Of a DNA stretch of 64,000 nucleotides, positions 8,100-16,572 are shown in pieces. The notes under the pieces are model-generated. The model saw only the letters and a list, made by a program, of their open reading frames with translations. It was not told the DNA's origin and did not search any database. Positions within the stretch are counted from its first letter, which is position 1; each line of letters starts with the position of its first letter. The position numbers and the translations under genes are program-made. Source of the DNA: Janibacter alkaliphilus (GTDB lineage Bacteria > Actinomycetota > Actinomycetes > Actinomycetales > Dermatophilaceae); contig NZ_JACBZX010000001.1 of the NCBI RefSeq assembly GCF_013408565.1, forward strand, positions 1,426,001 to 1,490,000, read 5' to 3'.

Positions 8100-8777
8100 T
8101 CAGATGATGTCGTCGCGCTCGTCGACGTCGGGGAGGCCGTCGAGCTCGCCGGTGACCATGTAGTTCACCCGGCGGGCGACCGAGACGGCGTGGTCGCCGA
8201 AGCGCTCGTAGTAGCGGCCGAGCAGGGCCATGTCGACCGCGGTACCCGGGCCGTAGGTCCACGACTCGCTGGTGATCCGGGTGTACATCTCGCGGTGCAG
8301 CGCGTCGAGCTCGTCGTCGATGAGCTCGACCTCGTGCACCTCCAGGCCGTCGTGCTCGGCGACGACGACCCCGGCCTTGGCGACGATCCGGTTGGCGACG
8401 TCACCCATCCGGGTGATCAGGTCGCGCAGCTCGTCGGGGACCGCCGGCTCGGGGTAGCGCAGCCGGGTCAGCTTGGCGACGTGGCGGGCGAGGTCGCCCA
8501 TCCGCTCGATCTCGCCGGACATGCGCATGGCGGTGACCACCCGGCGCAGGTCGGTGGCCACCGGAGCCTGCCGGGCGAGCAGGTCGATGGCCAGCGCGTC
8601 CAGCTCGTGGCGGGTCTGGTCGATGGTGTGGTCGTCGGCGATGACCTGCTCGGCGACCTGGACGTCGGCGTCGAGGATCGCCTGGGTGGCACGCTCGACG
8701 GCGGTGCGGACCAGGGCGCACATCTCGACGAGGTCGCTGGTGACCTGGTCGAGGTCGCCGTGGAAGACTTCACGCAC
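8100..8777 (-). CDS. phoU: Phosphate transport/regulation protein PhoU
   Basis: 225 residues with two PhoU repeats, each a three-helix bundle with the metal-binding E/DxxxD-type pattern (SGEIERMGDLARHV in repeat 1, YYERFGDHAVSVARR in repeat 2). PhoU links the Pst transporter to the phosphate-sensing kinase and keeps the Pho response off when phosphate is ample. The GTG at 8777 (VREVFHGDLDQ) is chosen for its AGGAG at 7-nt spacing; 15 extra upstream codons are open but unsupported. It is divergent from senX3-regX3 and shares with it the PHO-box-like array at 8833-8872. Confidence 0.92.
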   Translation of the reverse strand: MREVFHGDLDQVTSDLVEMCALVRTAVERATQAILDADVQVAEQVIADDHTIDQTRHELDALAIDLLARQAPVATDLRRVVTAMRMSGEIERMGDLARHVAKLTRLRYPEPAVPDELRDLITRMGDVANRIVAKAGVVVAEHDGLEVHEVELIDDELDALHREMYTRITSESWTYGPGTAVDMALLGRYYERFGDHAVSVARRVNYMVTGELDGLPDVDERDDII

Positions 8778-8832
8778 TACGGGCTCCTGTGGGCAGGGTC
8801 GGCCGGGGACGCGCGCCAGCAAAGCGCGCCCG

Positions 8833-8872
8833 TATGAACGTACCCGGGACGCCAGGTGAACAGGCGGTAGTC
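8833..8872. promoter_or_regulatory. PHO-box-like array, four units at 11-bp period
   Basis: Read on the minus strand the units are GACTACC, GTTCACC, GTCCCGG and GTTCATA, each followed by a 4-nt spacer (unit starts exactly 11 bp apart). This is the GTTCACC-N4 direct-repeat layout bound by PhoB/PhoP-type regulators such as RegX3. It sits between divergent phoU and senX3, which suggests autoregulation. Confidence 0.55.
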
Positions 8873-8919
8873 ACCCGTTGGCCGCCCGGGACCGCGGCGG
8901 CGCAGGTGCCCTCGCCGCG

Positions 8920-8925
8920 TACTCT
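8920..8925 (+). promoter_or_regulatory. Candidate leaderless -10 box (TACTCT) of senX3
   Basis: TACTCT ends 7 nt before GTG 8933; there is no Shine-Dalgarno sequence. Confidence 0.45.
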
Positions 8926-8932
8926 CGGTGAC

Positions 8933-10123
8933 GTGCAGCCAACGACCGCGGCAATCCTGGGTGGCCTCGCCGGGATCTTCCTCTCGCTGCTGGTCTGGGC
9001 TGCCATCGTCTGGAGCGACCACGAGCGGGCGGTGCCGGCCGAGCCGGAGCCCGAGCTGCCCCCGGGCGTCGGCGACGTGCTGGCCGTGCTGCGCTCCAGC
9101 GGGATCGTCGTCGACGAGGCCGGTCTGGTGGTCACGACCAGCCCGGCGGCGCTCACCTTCGGCCTGGTCCGGCACGGCCGCCTGGTGCACCCCGAGCTGG
9201 CCGAGATCGTCGACCAGGTGCGCCGCGACGGCACCATCCGCGAGCACCATCTCGACCTGGCCCGCCGCGGCGGCCTCGGGCTGACCGCGCACGTCCAGGC
9301 GCGGGTCGCCCCGCTGGGCGCCCGGCACGTGCTGCTGCTCGTCGAGGACCAGTCCCAGGCGCGCCGGGTCGAGGAGGTCCGCCGCGACTTCGTCGCCAAC
9401 GTCAGCCACGAGCTGAAGACCCCGGTCGGCGGCATCGCCATCCTCGCCGAGGCGCTCGTCGACGCCAAGGACGACCCGGAGACCGTGCACCGCTTCGCCC
9501 AGCGCATGCAGACCGAGGCCAAGCGGCTCTCCGCGCTCATCCAGGAGATCGTCGAGCTCTCCCGGCTGCAGGGCGCCTCGGCGCTGCTCGACCCGGGCCT
9601 CGTCGACATCGAGGACGTCGTCCAGCTCGCCCTGGACCACCTGCGGGTCGGCGCCGAGACCAAGCGGATCACCCTCACCGACAAGGTCGCCGACGACCTC
9701 TACGTCCGCGGCGACGTCGACCTGCTGGTGACCGCGGTGCGCAACCTCGTCGGCAACGCGATCACCTACTCCGAGGCCGGCACCCAGGTGGGCGTCGGCG
9801 CCCGGCTGCGCGGCGAGACCGTCGAGATCGCCGTCACCGACCAGGGGCCCGGCATCGCGGCGGCCGAGCAGGAGCGCATCTTCGAGCGCTTCTACCGCAT
9901 CGACGCGGCCCGCTCCCGGTCCACCGGCGGCACCGGCCTGGGGCTGTCCATCGTCAAGCACGTCTGCGCCAACCACGGCGGCGACGTGCAGGTCTGGAGC
10001 GACGGCGAGCACGGCTCCACCTTCACCATCCGTCTGCCGGCAGCACCAGAGTCGCTGCCCGGCCGGCCGGCGGCGAACGCACCGTCCACCCTGGACGCAT
10101 CATCGAAGGAGAACGCCCGATGA
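8933..10123 (+). CDS. senX3: Phosphate-responsive sensor histidine kinase
   Basis: 396 residues. One transmembrane helix (about 6-26), a PAS-like region (about 45-145), HisKA with phosphorylated His159 in NVSHELKTP, and HATPase_c with N box (NLVGNAITYS), DQGPGI and GGTGLGLSIV. In mycobacteria SenX3 phosphorylates RegX3 when phosphate is low and is restrained by PhoU and Pst. GTG 8933 is chosen over an open upstream extension because it places the membrane helix at the N-terminus and has a TACTCT box. The stop overlaps regX3 by ATGA. Confidence 0.93.
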   Translation: MQPTTAAILGGLAGIFLSLLVWAAIVWSDHERAVPAEPEPELPPGVGDVLAVLRSSGIVVDEAGLVVTTSPAALTFGLVRHGRLVHPELAEIVDQVRRDGTIREHHLDLARRGGLGLTAHVQARVAPLGARHVLLLVEDQSQARRVEEVRRDFVANVSHELKTPVGGIAILAEALVDAKDDPETVHRFAQRMQTEAKRLSALIQEIVELSRLQGASALLDPGLVDIEDVVQLALDHLRVGAETKRITLTDKVADDLYVRGDVDLLVTAVRNLVGNAITYSEAGTQVGVGARLRGETVEIAVTDQGPGIAAAEQERIFERFYRIDAARSRSTGGTGLGLSIVKHVCANHGGDVQVWSDGEHGSTFTIRLPAAPESLPGRPAANAPSTLDASSKENAR

Positions 10124-10800
10124 CCCGCATCCTCGTCGTCGAGGACGAGGTGTCCTTCTCGGACCCTCTGTCGTACCTGCTGAGCAAGGAGGGCTACGAC
10201 GTCGACGTGGCCGAGGACGGCAACGCCGCCCTGGCCTCCTTCACCAGCCAGGGCGCCGATCTCGTGCTGCTCGACCTCATGCTGCCCGGGCTCTCCGGGG
10301 TCGACGTCTGCCGGGAGATCCGGGCGACCTCCAACGTCCCGGTGATCATGCTGACCGCCAAGGACGGCGAGATCGACAAGGTCGTCGGGCTGGAGATCGG
10401 CGCCGACGACTACGTCACCAAGCCGTACAGCTCGCGCGAGCTGCTGGCCCGGATCAAGGCGGTGCTGCGGCGCGGCGCCGAGCCCGAGGAGCTGGTCCCG
10501 GCGACCGTGGAGGCGGGGCCGGTGCGGATGGACGTCGAGCGGCACGTGGTCACCGTCGACGGGCAGACCACCCCGCTGCCGCTGAAGGAGTTCGAGCTGC
10601 TCGAGCTGCTGCTGCGCAACTGCGGCCGGGTGCTCACCCGGGTCCAGCTCATCGACCGGGTCTGGGGCAGCGACTACGTCGGCGACACCAAGACCCTCGA
10701 CGTGCACGTCAAGCGGCTGCGGGCGAAGATCGAGCCGGACCCGGCCCGGCCGCAGCACATCGTCACCGTGCGCGGGCTGGGCTACAAGTTCGAGGCCTGA
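10120..10800 (+). CDS. regX3: OmpR/PhoB-family response regulator of the phosphate response
   Basis: 226 residues. The receiver domain has acidic pocket E8/D9, phospho-acceptor Asp52 (LLDLML), Thr in MLTAKD and Lys in VTKPY. The C-terminal winged helix ends with LDVHVKRLRAKIE and the YKF terminal hairpin. It is co-translated with senX3. In related species it activates high-affinity phosphate uptake genes and binds GTTCACC-like direct repeats, consistent with the array at 8833-8872. Confidence 0.95.
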   Translation: MTRILVVEDEVSFSDPLSYLLSKEGYDVDVAEDGNAALASFTSQGADLVLLDLMLPGLSGVDVCREIRATSNVPVIMLTAKDGEIDKVVGLEIGADDYVTKPYSSRELLARIKAVLRRGAEPEELVPATVEAGPVRMDVERHVVTVDGQTTPLPLKEFELLELLLRNCGRVLTRVQLIDRVWGSDYVGDTKTLDVHVKRLRAKIEPDPARPQHIVTVRGLGYKFEA

Positions 10801-10830
10801 GCCGAGCGGAACCTCGGGCGACATCCCGCG

Positions 10831-10877
10831 GGTCGAGGTGATCGGCGCCCCCTTCGGCGGCGTGGATCACCTCGACC
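10831..10877. terminator. Hairpin with GGTCGAGGTGATC/GATCACCTCGACC arms
   Basis: 13-bp perfect arms (10831-10843, 10865-10877) around a 21-nt loop, between the convergent regX3 and lipoprotein genes. The same arm sequence recurs in the hairpin at 26695-26755. Confidence 0.7.
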
Positions 10878-10917
10878 GGAGGCGAAGGGGAGACGGGCGA
10901 AGGGGGACAGCCGCGGG

Positions 10918-11430
10918 TCAGTGCCCGCCCTCGCCCTCCTCGTGCTCGCTCTCGGTGGGGCTCGGGGTCCAGCCCTCGGGGGCGTACTCCTCGTAGTAGC
11001 CGTGCGGCTCGAGCAGCGGCACCGCGGCGGTGGTCTCGTCCGCGCCGGTGCTCATCGCCAGCTCGACGACGTCGCCGGGATTCGCCTCGCCCTGCCCCAG
11101 CGAGACGGTCTCGCCGTCGCCGGAGATCTGCACGATCTCGCCGGCCGGGACCTCGATCTCGACGTTCTCCGCCTGGCCGCCGACGGTCAGGGTGACCGCC
11201 TCGCTGCCGGAGTTCTCCACGGCACCGGTGAGCGTCGCCTCGCTCGTCTCGCGGCCGCCGACCAGCGCCAGGCTGCGGATGTCGACGTCGCCGAGGTCGA
11301 CGTTGACGCCGTCGCTGGGGTCCATCGTCTCGGCGGTCTGGACCGGGGAGTTCACCCCGCAGCCGGTCGCCCCGGCCAGCGCGACCAGGGTCAGGGCCAT
11401 ACCGCCACGGTGCAGGAGGGAGCGCTTCAC
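10918..11430 (-). CDS. Secreted lipoprotein of unknown function
   Basis: 170 residues from GTG 11430 (VKRSLLHRGG). The lipoprotein signal peptide has a hydrophobic stretch at 11-22 and cysteine at residue 24 (ATGC). The mature part looks like a small beta-rich domain resembling periplasmic copper-chaperone-like or DUF4352-like lipoproteins, but no Met/His copper motif is clear, so I give no function. The C-terminus is Glu/Gly/His rich (SEHEEGEGGH). A longer upstream frame exists but would bury the signal peptide. It diverges from carD. Confidence 0.7.
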   Translation of the reverse strand: MKRSLLHRGGMALTLVALAGATGCGVNSPVQTAETMDPSDGVNVDLGDVDIRSLALVGGRETSEATLTGAVENSGSEAVTLTVGGQAENVEIEVPAGEIVQISGDGETVSLGQGEANPGDVVELAMSTGADETTAAVPLLEPHGYYEEYAPEGWTPSPTESEHEEGEGGH

Positions 11431-11602
11431 GGGGGCCAGCCTACCGGCGCAGCAACGGCTGTCGTGGACAGGTCGCCGGGCGTGCGTGACGGGCTCCGGC
11501 AGCCCCGCCACCAGGCCAGGTGTCGACGGGCGCGGCCCGTCTCGGATGGCGAGCGGTGGAGTCTAGGGCGGGGTGAGGTGAGCATGACCTACGACACGCC
11601 GT

Positions 11603-11637
11603 GATAATCTGGAGGTCGCGAAAGGGGAATCCTCCAT
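11603..11637 (+). promoter_or_regulatory. carD promoter and leader
   Basis: GATAAT (11603-11608) is a likely -10 element. The leader then contains GGAGG (11611-11615) and CCTCC (11631-11635), which can pair across AAAGGGG (11621-11627), the only purine-rich ribosome-binding candidate before ATG 11638. Folding could influence translation of carD. Confidence 0.45.
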
Positions 11638-12120
11638 ATGGTTTTCAAGGTCGGCGAGACGGTCGTGTACCCCCATCACGGGGCAGCGCTCATCGAAGAG
11701 ATCAAGGTCCGCACCATCAAGGGTGTGGAGAAGCAGTACCTCAAGCTGAAGGTCGCCCAGGGCGATCTCACCATCGAGGTTCCCGCAGAGAACTGCGACC
11801 TCGTCGGCGTCCGGGACGTCGTCAACAAGGAGGGCCTGGACCGCGTCTTCGAGGTGCTGCGCACCCCGCACGCGGAGGAGCCGACCAACTGGTCGCGCCG
11901 CTACAAGGCCAACCTCGAGAAGCTCGCCTCCGGCGACGTCATCAAGGTCGCCGAGGTCGTCCGTGACCTGTGGCGCCGCGAGCAGGACCGGGGCCTGTCC
12001 GCCGGCGAGAAGCGGATGCTGGCCAAGGCCCGGCAGATCCTCGTCTCCGAGCTGGCGCTGGCCGAGAAGACCGACGAGGACAAGGCCGAGGTCATGCTCG
12101 ACGAGGTCCTCGCCTCCTGA
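11638..12120 (+). CDS. carD: CarD, RNA polymerase-binding transcription factor
   Basis: 160 residues, same length class as mycobacterial CarD. Residues 1-55 form the Tudor-like RNAP-interaction domain that binds the beta subunit; the helical C-terminal domain carries Trp85 ([10 protein letters not shown]), which wedges into the upstream edge of the transcription bubble. CarD stabilises open complexes at rRNA and many other promoters and is usually essential in actinobacteria. It precedes ispD with an 11-bp gap (counted to the proposed CTG start). Confidence 0.95.
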   Translation: MVFKVGETVVYPHHGAALIEEIKVRTIKGVEKQYLKLKVAQGDLTIEVPAENCDLVGVRDVVNKEGLDRVFEVLRTPHAEEPTNWSRRYKANLEKLASGDVIKVAEVVRDLWRREQDRGLSAGEKRMLAKARQILVSELALAEKTDEDKAEVMLDEVLAS

Positions 12121-12130
12121 GGCAGCCCCG

Positions 12131-12850
12131 CTGAGCACCGACGACTGCACGCACGACGCCCGCACCCTCGAGGGTGCGGGCGTCGTCGTCGTCGCCGCCG
12201 GGTCCGGCACCCGCCTCGGGGCGGACCGGCCCAAGGCCTTCGTCGAGGTCGGCGGCGACAGCCTCATCGAGCACGCCCTGCACGTCATCGCCGTCACCGG
12301 GATCGGCGAGGTCGTGCTCGTCGTGCCCGCCGACCGGGTCGCGCACGCGCAGGAGATGGTCGAGCTCGAGACCGGCTGCGGCTGCGTGCACGCCACGGTG
12401 GTCGCCGGCGGGGCCGAGCGCACCGACTCGGTGGCGGCCGGGCTGGCCGCGCTGCCGCCGCAGACCGAGGTGGTGCTCGTCCACGACGCGGCGCGCTGCC
12501 TCACCCCGCCGGAGGTCTTCACCCGGGTCGTCGACGCGGTGCGCGCCGGCGCGGCCGGGGTGGTCCCCGGGCTGCCGGTCGTGGACACCATCAAGGTCGT
12601 CGACGAGCGCGGCGTCATCACCGCCACCCCCGAGCGTGCCGGGCTGCGCGCGGTGCAGACCCCGCAGGGCTTCGCCGCCGACGTGCTCCGCGCGGCCTAC
12701 GCCAGCGCCACCACGGCCACCGACGACGCCGCCCTCGTCGAGGCGCTGGGCCACGAGGTGGTCGTGGTCGAGGGTCACCCGCACGCCTTCAAGATCACCG
12801 GCCCGGCCGACCTGGCCGACGCCGAGCGCCTGCTGGCGCAGATGCGGTGA
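12131..12850 (+). CDS. ispD: 2-C-methyl-D-erythritol 4-phosphate cytidylyltransferase
   Basis: 239 residues from a proposed CTG start. Residues 17-36 carry the cytidylyltransferase motif (VVVVAAGSGTRLGADRPKAF, catalytic Arg28 and Lys35); VHDAARCL and TDDAALVEALG follow. It makes CDP-methylerythritol in the non-mevalonate isoprenoid pathway. No in-frame ATG, GTG or TTG exists between the carD stop and the motif; CTG 12131 is preceded by GAGG (12119-12122), spacing 8. Its first codons contain a perfect 30-nt palindrome. IspF, normally adjacent, is at 23498, after the nitrate block. Confidence 0.88.
   Translation: MSTDDCTHDARTLEGAGVVVVAAGSGTRLGADRPKAFVEVGGDSLIEHALHVIAVTGIGEVVLVVPADRVAHAQEMVELETGCGCVHATVVAGGAERTDSVAAGLAALPPQTEVVLVHDAARCLTPPEVFTRVVDAVRAGAAGVVPGLPVVDTIKVVDERGVITATPERAGLRAVQTPQGFAADVLRAAYASATTATDDAALVEALGHEVVVVEGHPHAFKITGPADLADAERLLAQMR
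12155..12184. repeat. Perfect 30-nt palindrome in the first codons of ispD
   Basis: GACGCCCGCACCCTC followed directly by its exact reverse complement. It lies 34 nt after the carD stop and encodes about residues 9-18 of IspD. It looks like a terminator for carD or an attenuator/translation-control hairpin for ispD. Confidence 0.75.
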
Positions 12851-12869
12851 CGCAGATGCGGTGACCCGG

Positions 12870-12909
12870 ATCACCTCTCACACAGGGCTGCCGGCGCCTG
12901 TGAGGTGAT
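12870..12909 (+). terminator. Hairpin after ispD with ATCACCTC/GAGGTGAT arms
   Basis: ATCACCTC-(TCAC)-ACAGG (12870-12886) pairs with CCTGTGAGGTGAT (12897-12909) leaving a 4-nt bulge. It ends 1 nt before the GlnR-like site of narK. Confidence 0.55.
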
Positions 12910-12910
12910 G

Positions 12911-12949
12911 GTTACGGGCGTTTTACCGCCGCTGCCCGCCCCGCGTAAC
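12911..12949 (+). promoter_or_regulatory. GlnR-like site upstream of narK
   Basis: GTTAC-N6-TTTAC (12911-12926) followed 18 nt later by GTAAC (12945-12949). The half-sites resemble the GTnAC-N6-GAAAC consensus for the nitrogen regulator GlnR. The same three-part spacing occurs before nirB. Confidence 0.55.
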
Positions 12950-13015
12950 ACGAGGTGAGCAGGGTGTGCTGCTGAGCGTCCCCGCCCTGGGGGACGACGG
13001 CGAAGGAGTGGCCCG

Positions 13016-14425
13016 ATGACCCTCAGCGGCACGCCCCCGCAGGCACCGGACGGCACGACCACGGCCGCCGCGGCCGGCCCGAGCTCCGCGGCGCCGGCCA
13101 CCGGCAGCGACGACAGCTTCGGCCTGGTCACCACCCCCGGCCGCTGGATCGAGGGCTGGGACCCGGAGAACCGCGGCCAGTGGCTCGCCCGCGGACGACG
13201 GATCGCCCGGCGCAACCTCGGCTGGTCGGTCTACGCCGAGTTCCTCGGCTTCTGCGTCTGGGCGGTGTGGAGCGTCGTCGTCCCGCAGCTCAACGACGCC
13301 GGCTTCGCGCTCAGCCTCGACCAGCAGTTCTGGCTCATCGCCCTGCCCAGCCTCGTCGGGGCGACGCTGCGGGTGCCCTACACCTTCGCCGTGCCGCTGG
13401 TCGGCGGCCGCAACTGGACGATCATCAGCTCGCTGCTGCTCATCCTCCCGGCCACCGCGCTGGCCGTCGTCGTCACCCGGCCGGAGACCTCCTTCGGCGT
13501 CCTGCTGCTCTGCGCGGCCCTGGCCGGGTTCGGCGGCGGCAACTTCGCCAGCTCGATGACGAACATCTCCTTCTTCTACCCGGAGGCGGAGAAGGGCAAG
13601 GCGCTGGGCATCAACGCCGCCGGCGGCAACCTCGGGACCGGCATCGTCCAGATGCTCGTGCCGCTGGTCATCACCATCGGTGCCGGGGTCCACCTGGAGC
13701 GGGCCGGGCTCGTCTTCGTCCCGCTGGCCCTGATCAGCGCGATCGCCGCCTGGCGCGGCATGGACAACCTGCGCGGCACGACCAACGACGTCGGCGCCTT
13801 CGCCGTGGCGCTGCGCCACCCGCACACCTGGATCATCTCCTTCCTCTACATCGGCACCTTCGGCTCGTTCATCGGCTACGCCGGTGCCTTCCCGACCCTG
13901 CTGGCCACCCAGTTCCCCGAGGCGCCGACCTCGCTGGCCTTCGTCGGCGCGATCATCGGCGCCGTCTCCCGGCCGCTCGGCGGGTCGCTGGCGGACAAGG
14001 TCGGCGGCGCCCGGCTGACCATCGTCGCCCTGCTCGGCCTGGCCGTCGGCGCGCTCGGCGCCATCGCCGCCCTGCGGGCGGAGAGCTTCGTCGGCTTCTT
14101 CGCCGCCTTCCTGCTGCTCTTCACCTGCTCCGGGATCGGCAACGGCTCGACCTACCGGATGATCCCGGCGGTCTTCCGCTCCGGCGTCAGCGCCGCCGAC
14201 CTGCCGGTGGCCCGCAAGGCCGCGGCCGGGTGCATCGGCATCGCCGGTGCGGTGGGTGCCTTCGGCGGCTTCTTCATCCCCCGCGGCTTCGCCATGAGCA
14301 CGAACGCCGTCGGCACCCTCGAGCCCGCGCTGCTCGTCTTCGTCGGGGCCTACCTGCTCATGGCCGCGCTCACCTGGACCGTCTACCGCCGCCGTGGCGC
14401 GGCCCTGGCGGCCGAGTCCATCTGA
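13016..14425 (+). CDS. narK: Nitrate/nitrite transporter, MFS family
   Basis: 469 residues. After a Pro/Ala/Ser-rich cytoplasmic start (about 1-55) come about 12 membrane segments. NarK-type nitrate-binding motifs are visible (FGGGNFASSMTNISFFYPE near residue 175 and the Gly-rich INAAGGNLGTG near 200). It imports nitrate or exchanges nitrate and nitrite. It is first in the assimilatory block; its stop TGA shares a base with the nasA ATG (TGATG). GAAGGAG precedes the start. The GlnR-like site upstream suggests induction in nitrogen limitation. Confidence 0.9.
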   Translation: MTLSGTPPQAPDGTTTAAAAGPSSAAPATGSDDSFGLVTTPGRWIEGWDPENRGQWLARGRRIARRNLGWSVYAEFLGFCVWAVWSVVVPQLNDAGFALSLDQQFWLIALPSLVGATLRVPYTFAVPLVGGRNWTIISSLLLILPATALAVVVTRPETSFGVLLLCAALAGFGGGNFASSMTNISFFYPEAEKGKALGINAAGGNLGTGIVQMLVPLVITIGAGVHLERAGLVFVPLALISAIAAWRGMDNLRGTTNDVGAFAVALRHPHTWIISFLYIGTFGSFIGYAGAFPTLLATQFPEAPTSLAFVGAIIGAVSRPLGGSLADKVGGARLTIVALLGLAVGALGAIAALRAESFVGFFAAFLLLFTCSGIGNGSTYRMIPAVFRSGVSAADLPVARKAAAGCIGIAGAVGAFGGFFIPRGFAMSTNAVGTLEPALLVFVGAYLLMAALTWTVYRRRGAALAAESI

Positions 14426-16572
14426 TGACCGCGACCACCCCGGCGCCGACGGCGCTGCGCACCGTCGACAGCCACTGCCCGTACTGCGCGCTGCAGTGCG
14501 GGCAGCGGCTGCGGCCGACCACCGACGGGGTCGAGGTCGCGCCACGGGAGTGGCCCACCAGCGGCGGCGGGATGTGCCAGAAGGGGTGGACCAGCGCCTC
14601 CGTGCTCACCGCGCCCGGGCGCCTGGTCACCCCGTGGATACGCCCGGCGAAGGGGGCCCCGCTGCAGCCGGTCAGCTGGGACGCCGCGCTCACCCGGGTC
14701 GCCGACGGCATCCGTGAGGTGCAGGCCGCCCACGGCCACGACGCGGTCGCCGTCTTCGGCGGGGGCGGGCTGACCAACGAGAAGGCCTACACCCTGGGCA
14801 AGTGGACCCGCACGGTGCTGCGCAGCCGCTCCATCGACTACAACGGGCGCTTCTGCATGTCCTCGGCCGCGGCGGCCGCCAACCGCCAGCTCGGGATGGA
14901 CCGCGGGCTGCCCTTCCCGCTGACCGACGTCGCCGGGGCGCAGGCGGTGCTGCTGCTGGGCAGCAACCTCGCCGAGACCATGCCGCCGGCGGTCGGCCAC
15001 CTCACCGGGGCCCGCGGCGCCGGCGGGCTCGTCGTCGTCGACCCGCGGCGCAGCGTCACCGCCGAGCTCACCGACGACGGCGCCGGGGTGCACCTCGACC
15101 CGGTCCCCGGCACCGACATCGTCGTGCTGCTGGCGCTCATCCACGTCGTGCTCGCCGAGGGGCTCGCCGACGAGGACTACCTGACGGCGCGGACCACCGG
15201 GCTGGAGGACCTGCGCCGCAGCGCCTCCCGGTGGTGGCCGGAGCGGGCCGAGCAGGTCTGCGGGGTGCCGGCCGGTCGGCTGCGGGCGGTCGCCCGCACC
15301 CTGGCCGTCGCCGCGCCCGGGCACGGTGGGGCGGGCGCCTACATCCTCACCGGGCGCGGCGTGGAGCAGTCCAGCCACGGCACGGACACGGTCACCGCGG
15401 CGATCGACCTGGCGCTGCTGCTCGGGCTGGTCGGCCGGCGCGGCAGCGGCTACGGCGCGATCACCGGGCAGGGCAACGGTCAGGGCGGCCGCGAGCACGG
15501 GCAGAAGGCCGACCAGCTGCCCGGCTACCGCTCGATCGAGGACCCGGCCGCCCGGGCGCACGTCGCCGCGGTCTGGGGCGTCGACCCGGACGACCTGCCC
15601 GGCAAGGGGCCGGCGGCGATCGCGCTGCTCCGCTCGCTCGGCGAGGAGGGCGGCCCCCGGGCGCTGCTCGTGCACGGCGCGAACGTGCGGGTCAGCGTGC
15701 CCGGGGCCACCGACGTCGACCGGCGGCTGGCGGCGCTGGACCTGCTCGTCGTCGCCGACGTCGTCATGTCCGAGACCGCGCAGGCCGCCGACGTCGTGCT
15801 GCCGGTGACCCAGTGGGCCGAGGAGGAGGGGACGATGACCAACCTCGACGGGCGGGTGATCCGCCGTCGCCGCGCCGTGCAGCCGCCGGCGGGGGTGCGC
15901 ACCGAGCTCGAGGTGTGGGCCGAGCTGGCCGACCGGCTGGGCTCGGGGGTGCGGATCGAGACGGAGGCGTCGGCCGTCTTCGACGAGCTCGCCCGGGCCA
16001 GCGCCGGCGGGGTCGCCGACTACTCCGGCATCGACCACGCCCGGCTCGACGCCGGCGAGGTGCTGCACTGGCCCTGCCCGGCGACGGGCGTCGGGCAGGC
16101 CGCCCACCCGGGCACCCCGCGCCCCTTCGCCGACGGCTTCCCCACCCCGGACGGGCGGGCCCGGCTGCTGCCGGTGACCTGGCGCCCGGCCAGCGACGAC
16201 CGCCGCCCGGGGGCCCCGGTGCGGCTGCTCACCGGGAGGGTGCTGGCGCACTACCAGTCCGGCGCGCAGACCCGTCGGGTGCCCGAGCTCGAGGAGGCGG
16301 CCGGGGCCCCCTTCGTCGAGATCCACCCCACCCACGCCGCGGAGATCGGCGTCGCCGAGGGCGACCTGGTCCGACTGGCCGGGGCGCACGGCGAGGCCGT
16401 CGCCCAGGCGCGGGTCAGCGACCGGGTGCGCCCGGGCGAGGTCTTCATGGCCTTCCACTGGAGCGGCGAGGGGCAGGCCAACCGGCTGATCGGCGACGCC
16501 GTCGATCCGGTCAGCTCGATGCCCGAGCTCAAGCTCGCCGCGGTCACCGTCACCCGGGTCGGTGCCCGATGA
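14425..16572 (+). CDS. nasA: Assimilatory nitrate reductase, molybdopterin catalytic subunit
   Basis: 715 residues. Cys18, Cys21, Cys25 and Cys51 (CPYCALQCGQ... MCQKG) are the N-terminal [4Fe-4S] ligands. The Mo-bisPGD oxidoreductase domain and the C-terminal molydopterin-dinucleotide-binding domain (about 590-710, LTGRVLAHYQSGAQTRR) follow. No Tat signal is present, so the enzyme is cytoplasmic and assimilatory: nitrate to nitrite. Electrons probably come from the co-translated NasB-like flavoprotein. Some annotators would call it narB or nasC. Confidence 0.9.
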   Translation: MTATTPAPTALRTVDSHCPYCALQCGQRLRPTTDGVEVAPREWPTSGGGMCQKGWTSASVLTAPGRLVTPWIRPAKGAPLQPVSWDAALTRVADGIREVQAAHGHDAVAVFGGGGLTNEKAYTLGKWTRTVLRSRSIDYNGRFCMSSAAAAANRQLGMDRGLPFPLTDVAGAQAVLLLGSNLAETMPPAVGHLTGARGAGGLVVVDPRRSVTAELTDDGAGVHLDPVPGTDIVVLLALIHVVLAEGLADEDYLTARTTGLEDLRRSASRWWPERAEQVCGVPAGRLRAVARTLAVAAPGHGGAGAYILTGRGVEQSSHGTDTVTAAIDLALLLGLVGRRGSGYGAITGQGNGQGGREHGQKADQLPGYRSIEDPAARAHVAAVWGVDPDDLPGKGPAAIALLRSLGEEGGPRALLVHGANVRVSVPGATDVDRRLAALDLLVVADVVMSETAQAADVVLPVTQWAEEEGTMTNLDGRVIRRRRAVQPPAGVRTELEVWAELADRLGSGVRIETEASAVFDELARASAGGVADYSGIDHARLDAGEVLHWPCPATGVGQAAHPGTPRPFADGFPTPDGRARLLPVTWRPASDDRRPGAPVRLLTGRVLAHYQSGAQTRRVPELEEAAGAPFVEIHPTHAAEIGVAEGDLVRLAGAHGEAVAQARVSDRVRPGEVFMAFHWSGEGQANRLIGDAVDPVSSMPELKLAAVTVTRVGAR

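Noticed and set aside
12155..12184. Ordinary carD terminator lying between genes
   Set aside because: No usable ispD start exists after it, so the palindrome must be inside the coding sequence; kept as a separate finding.
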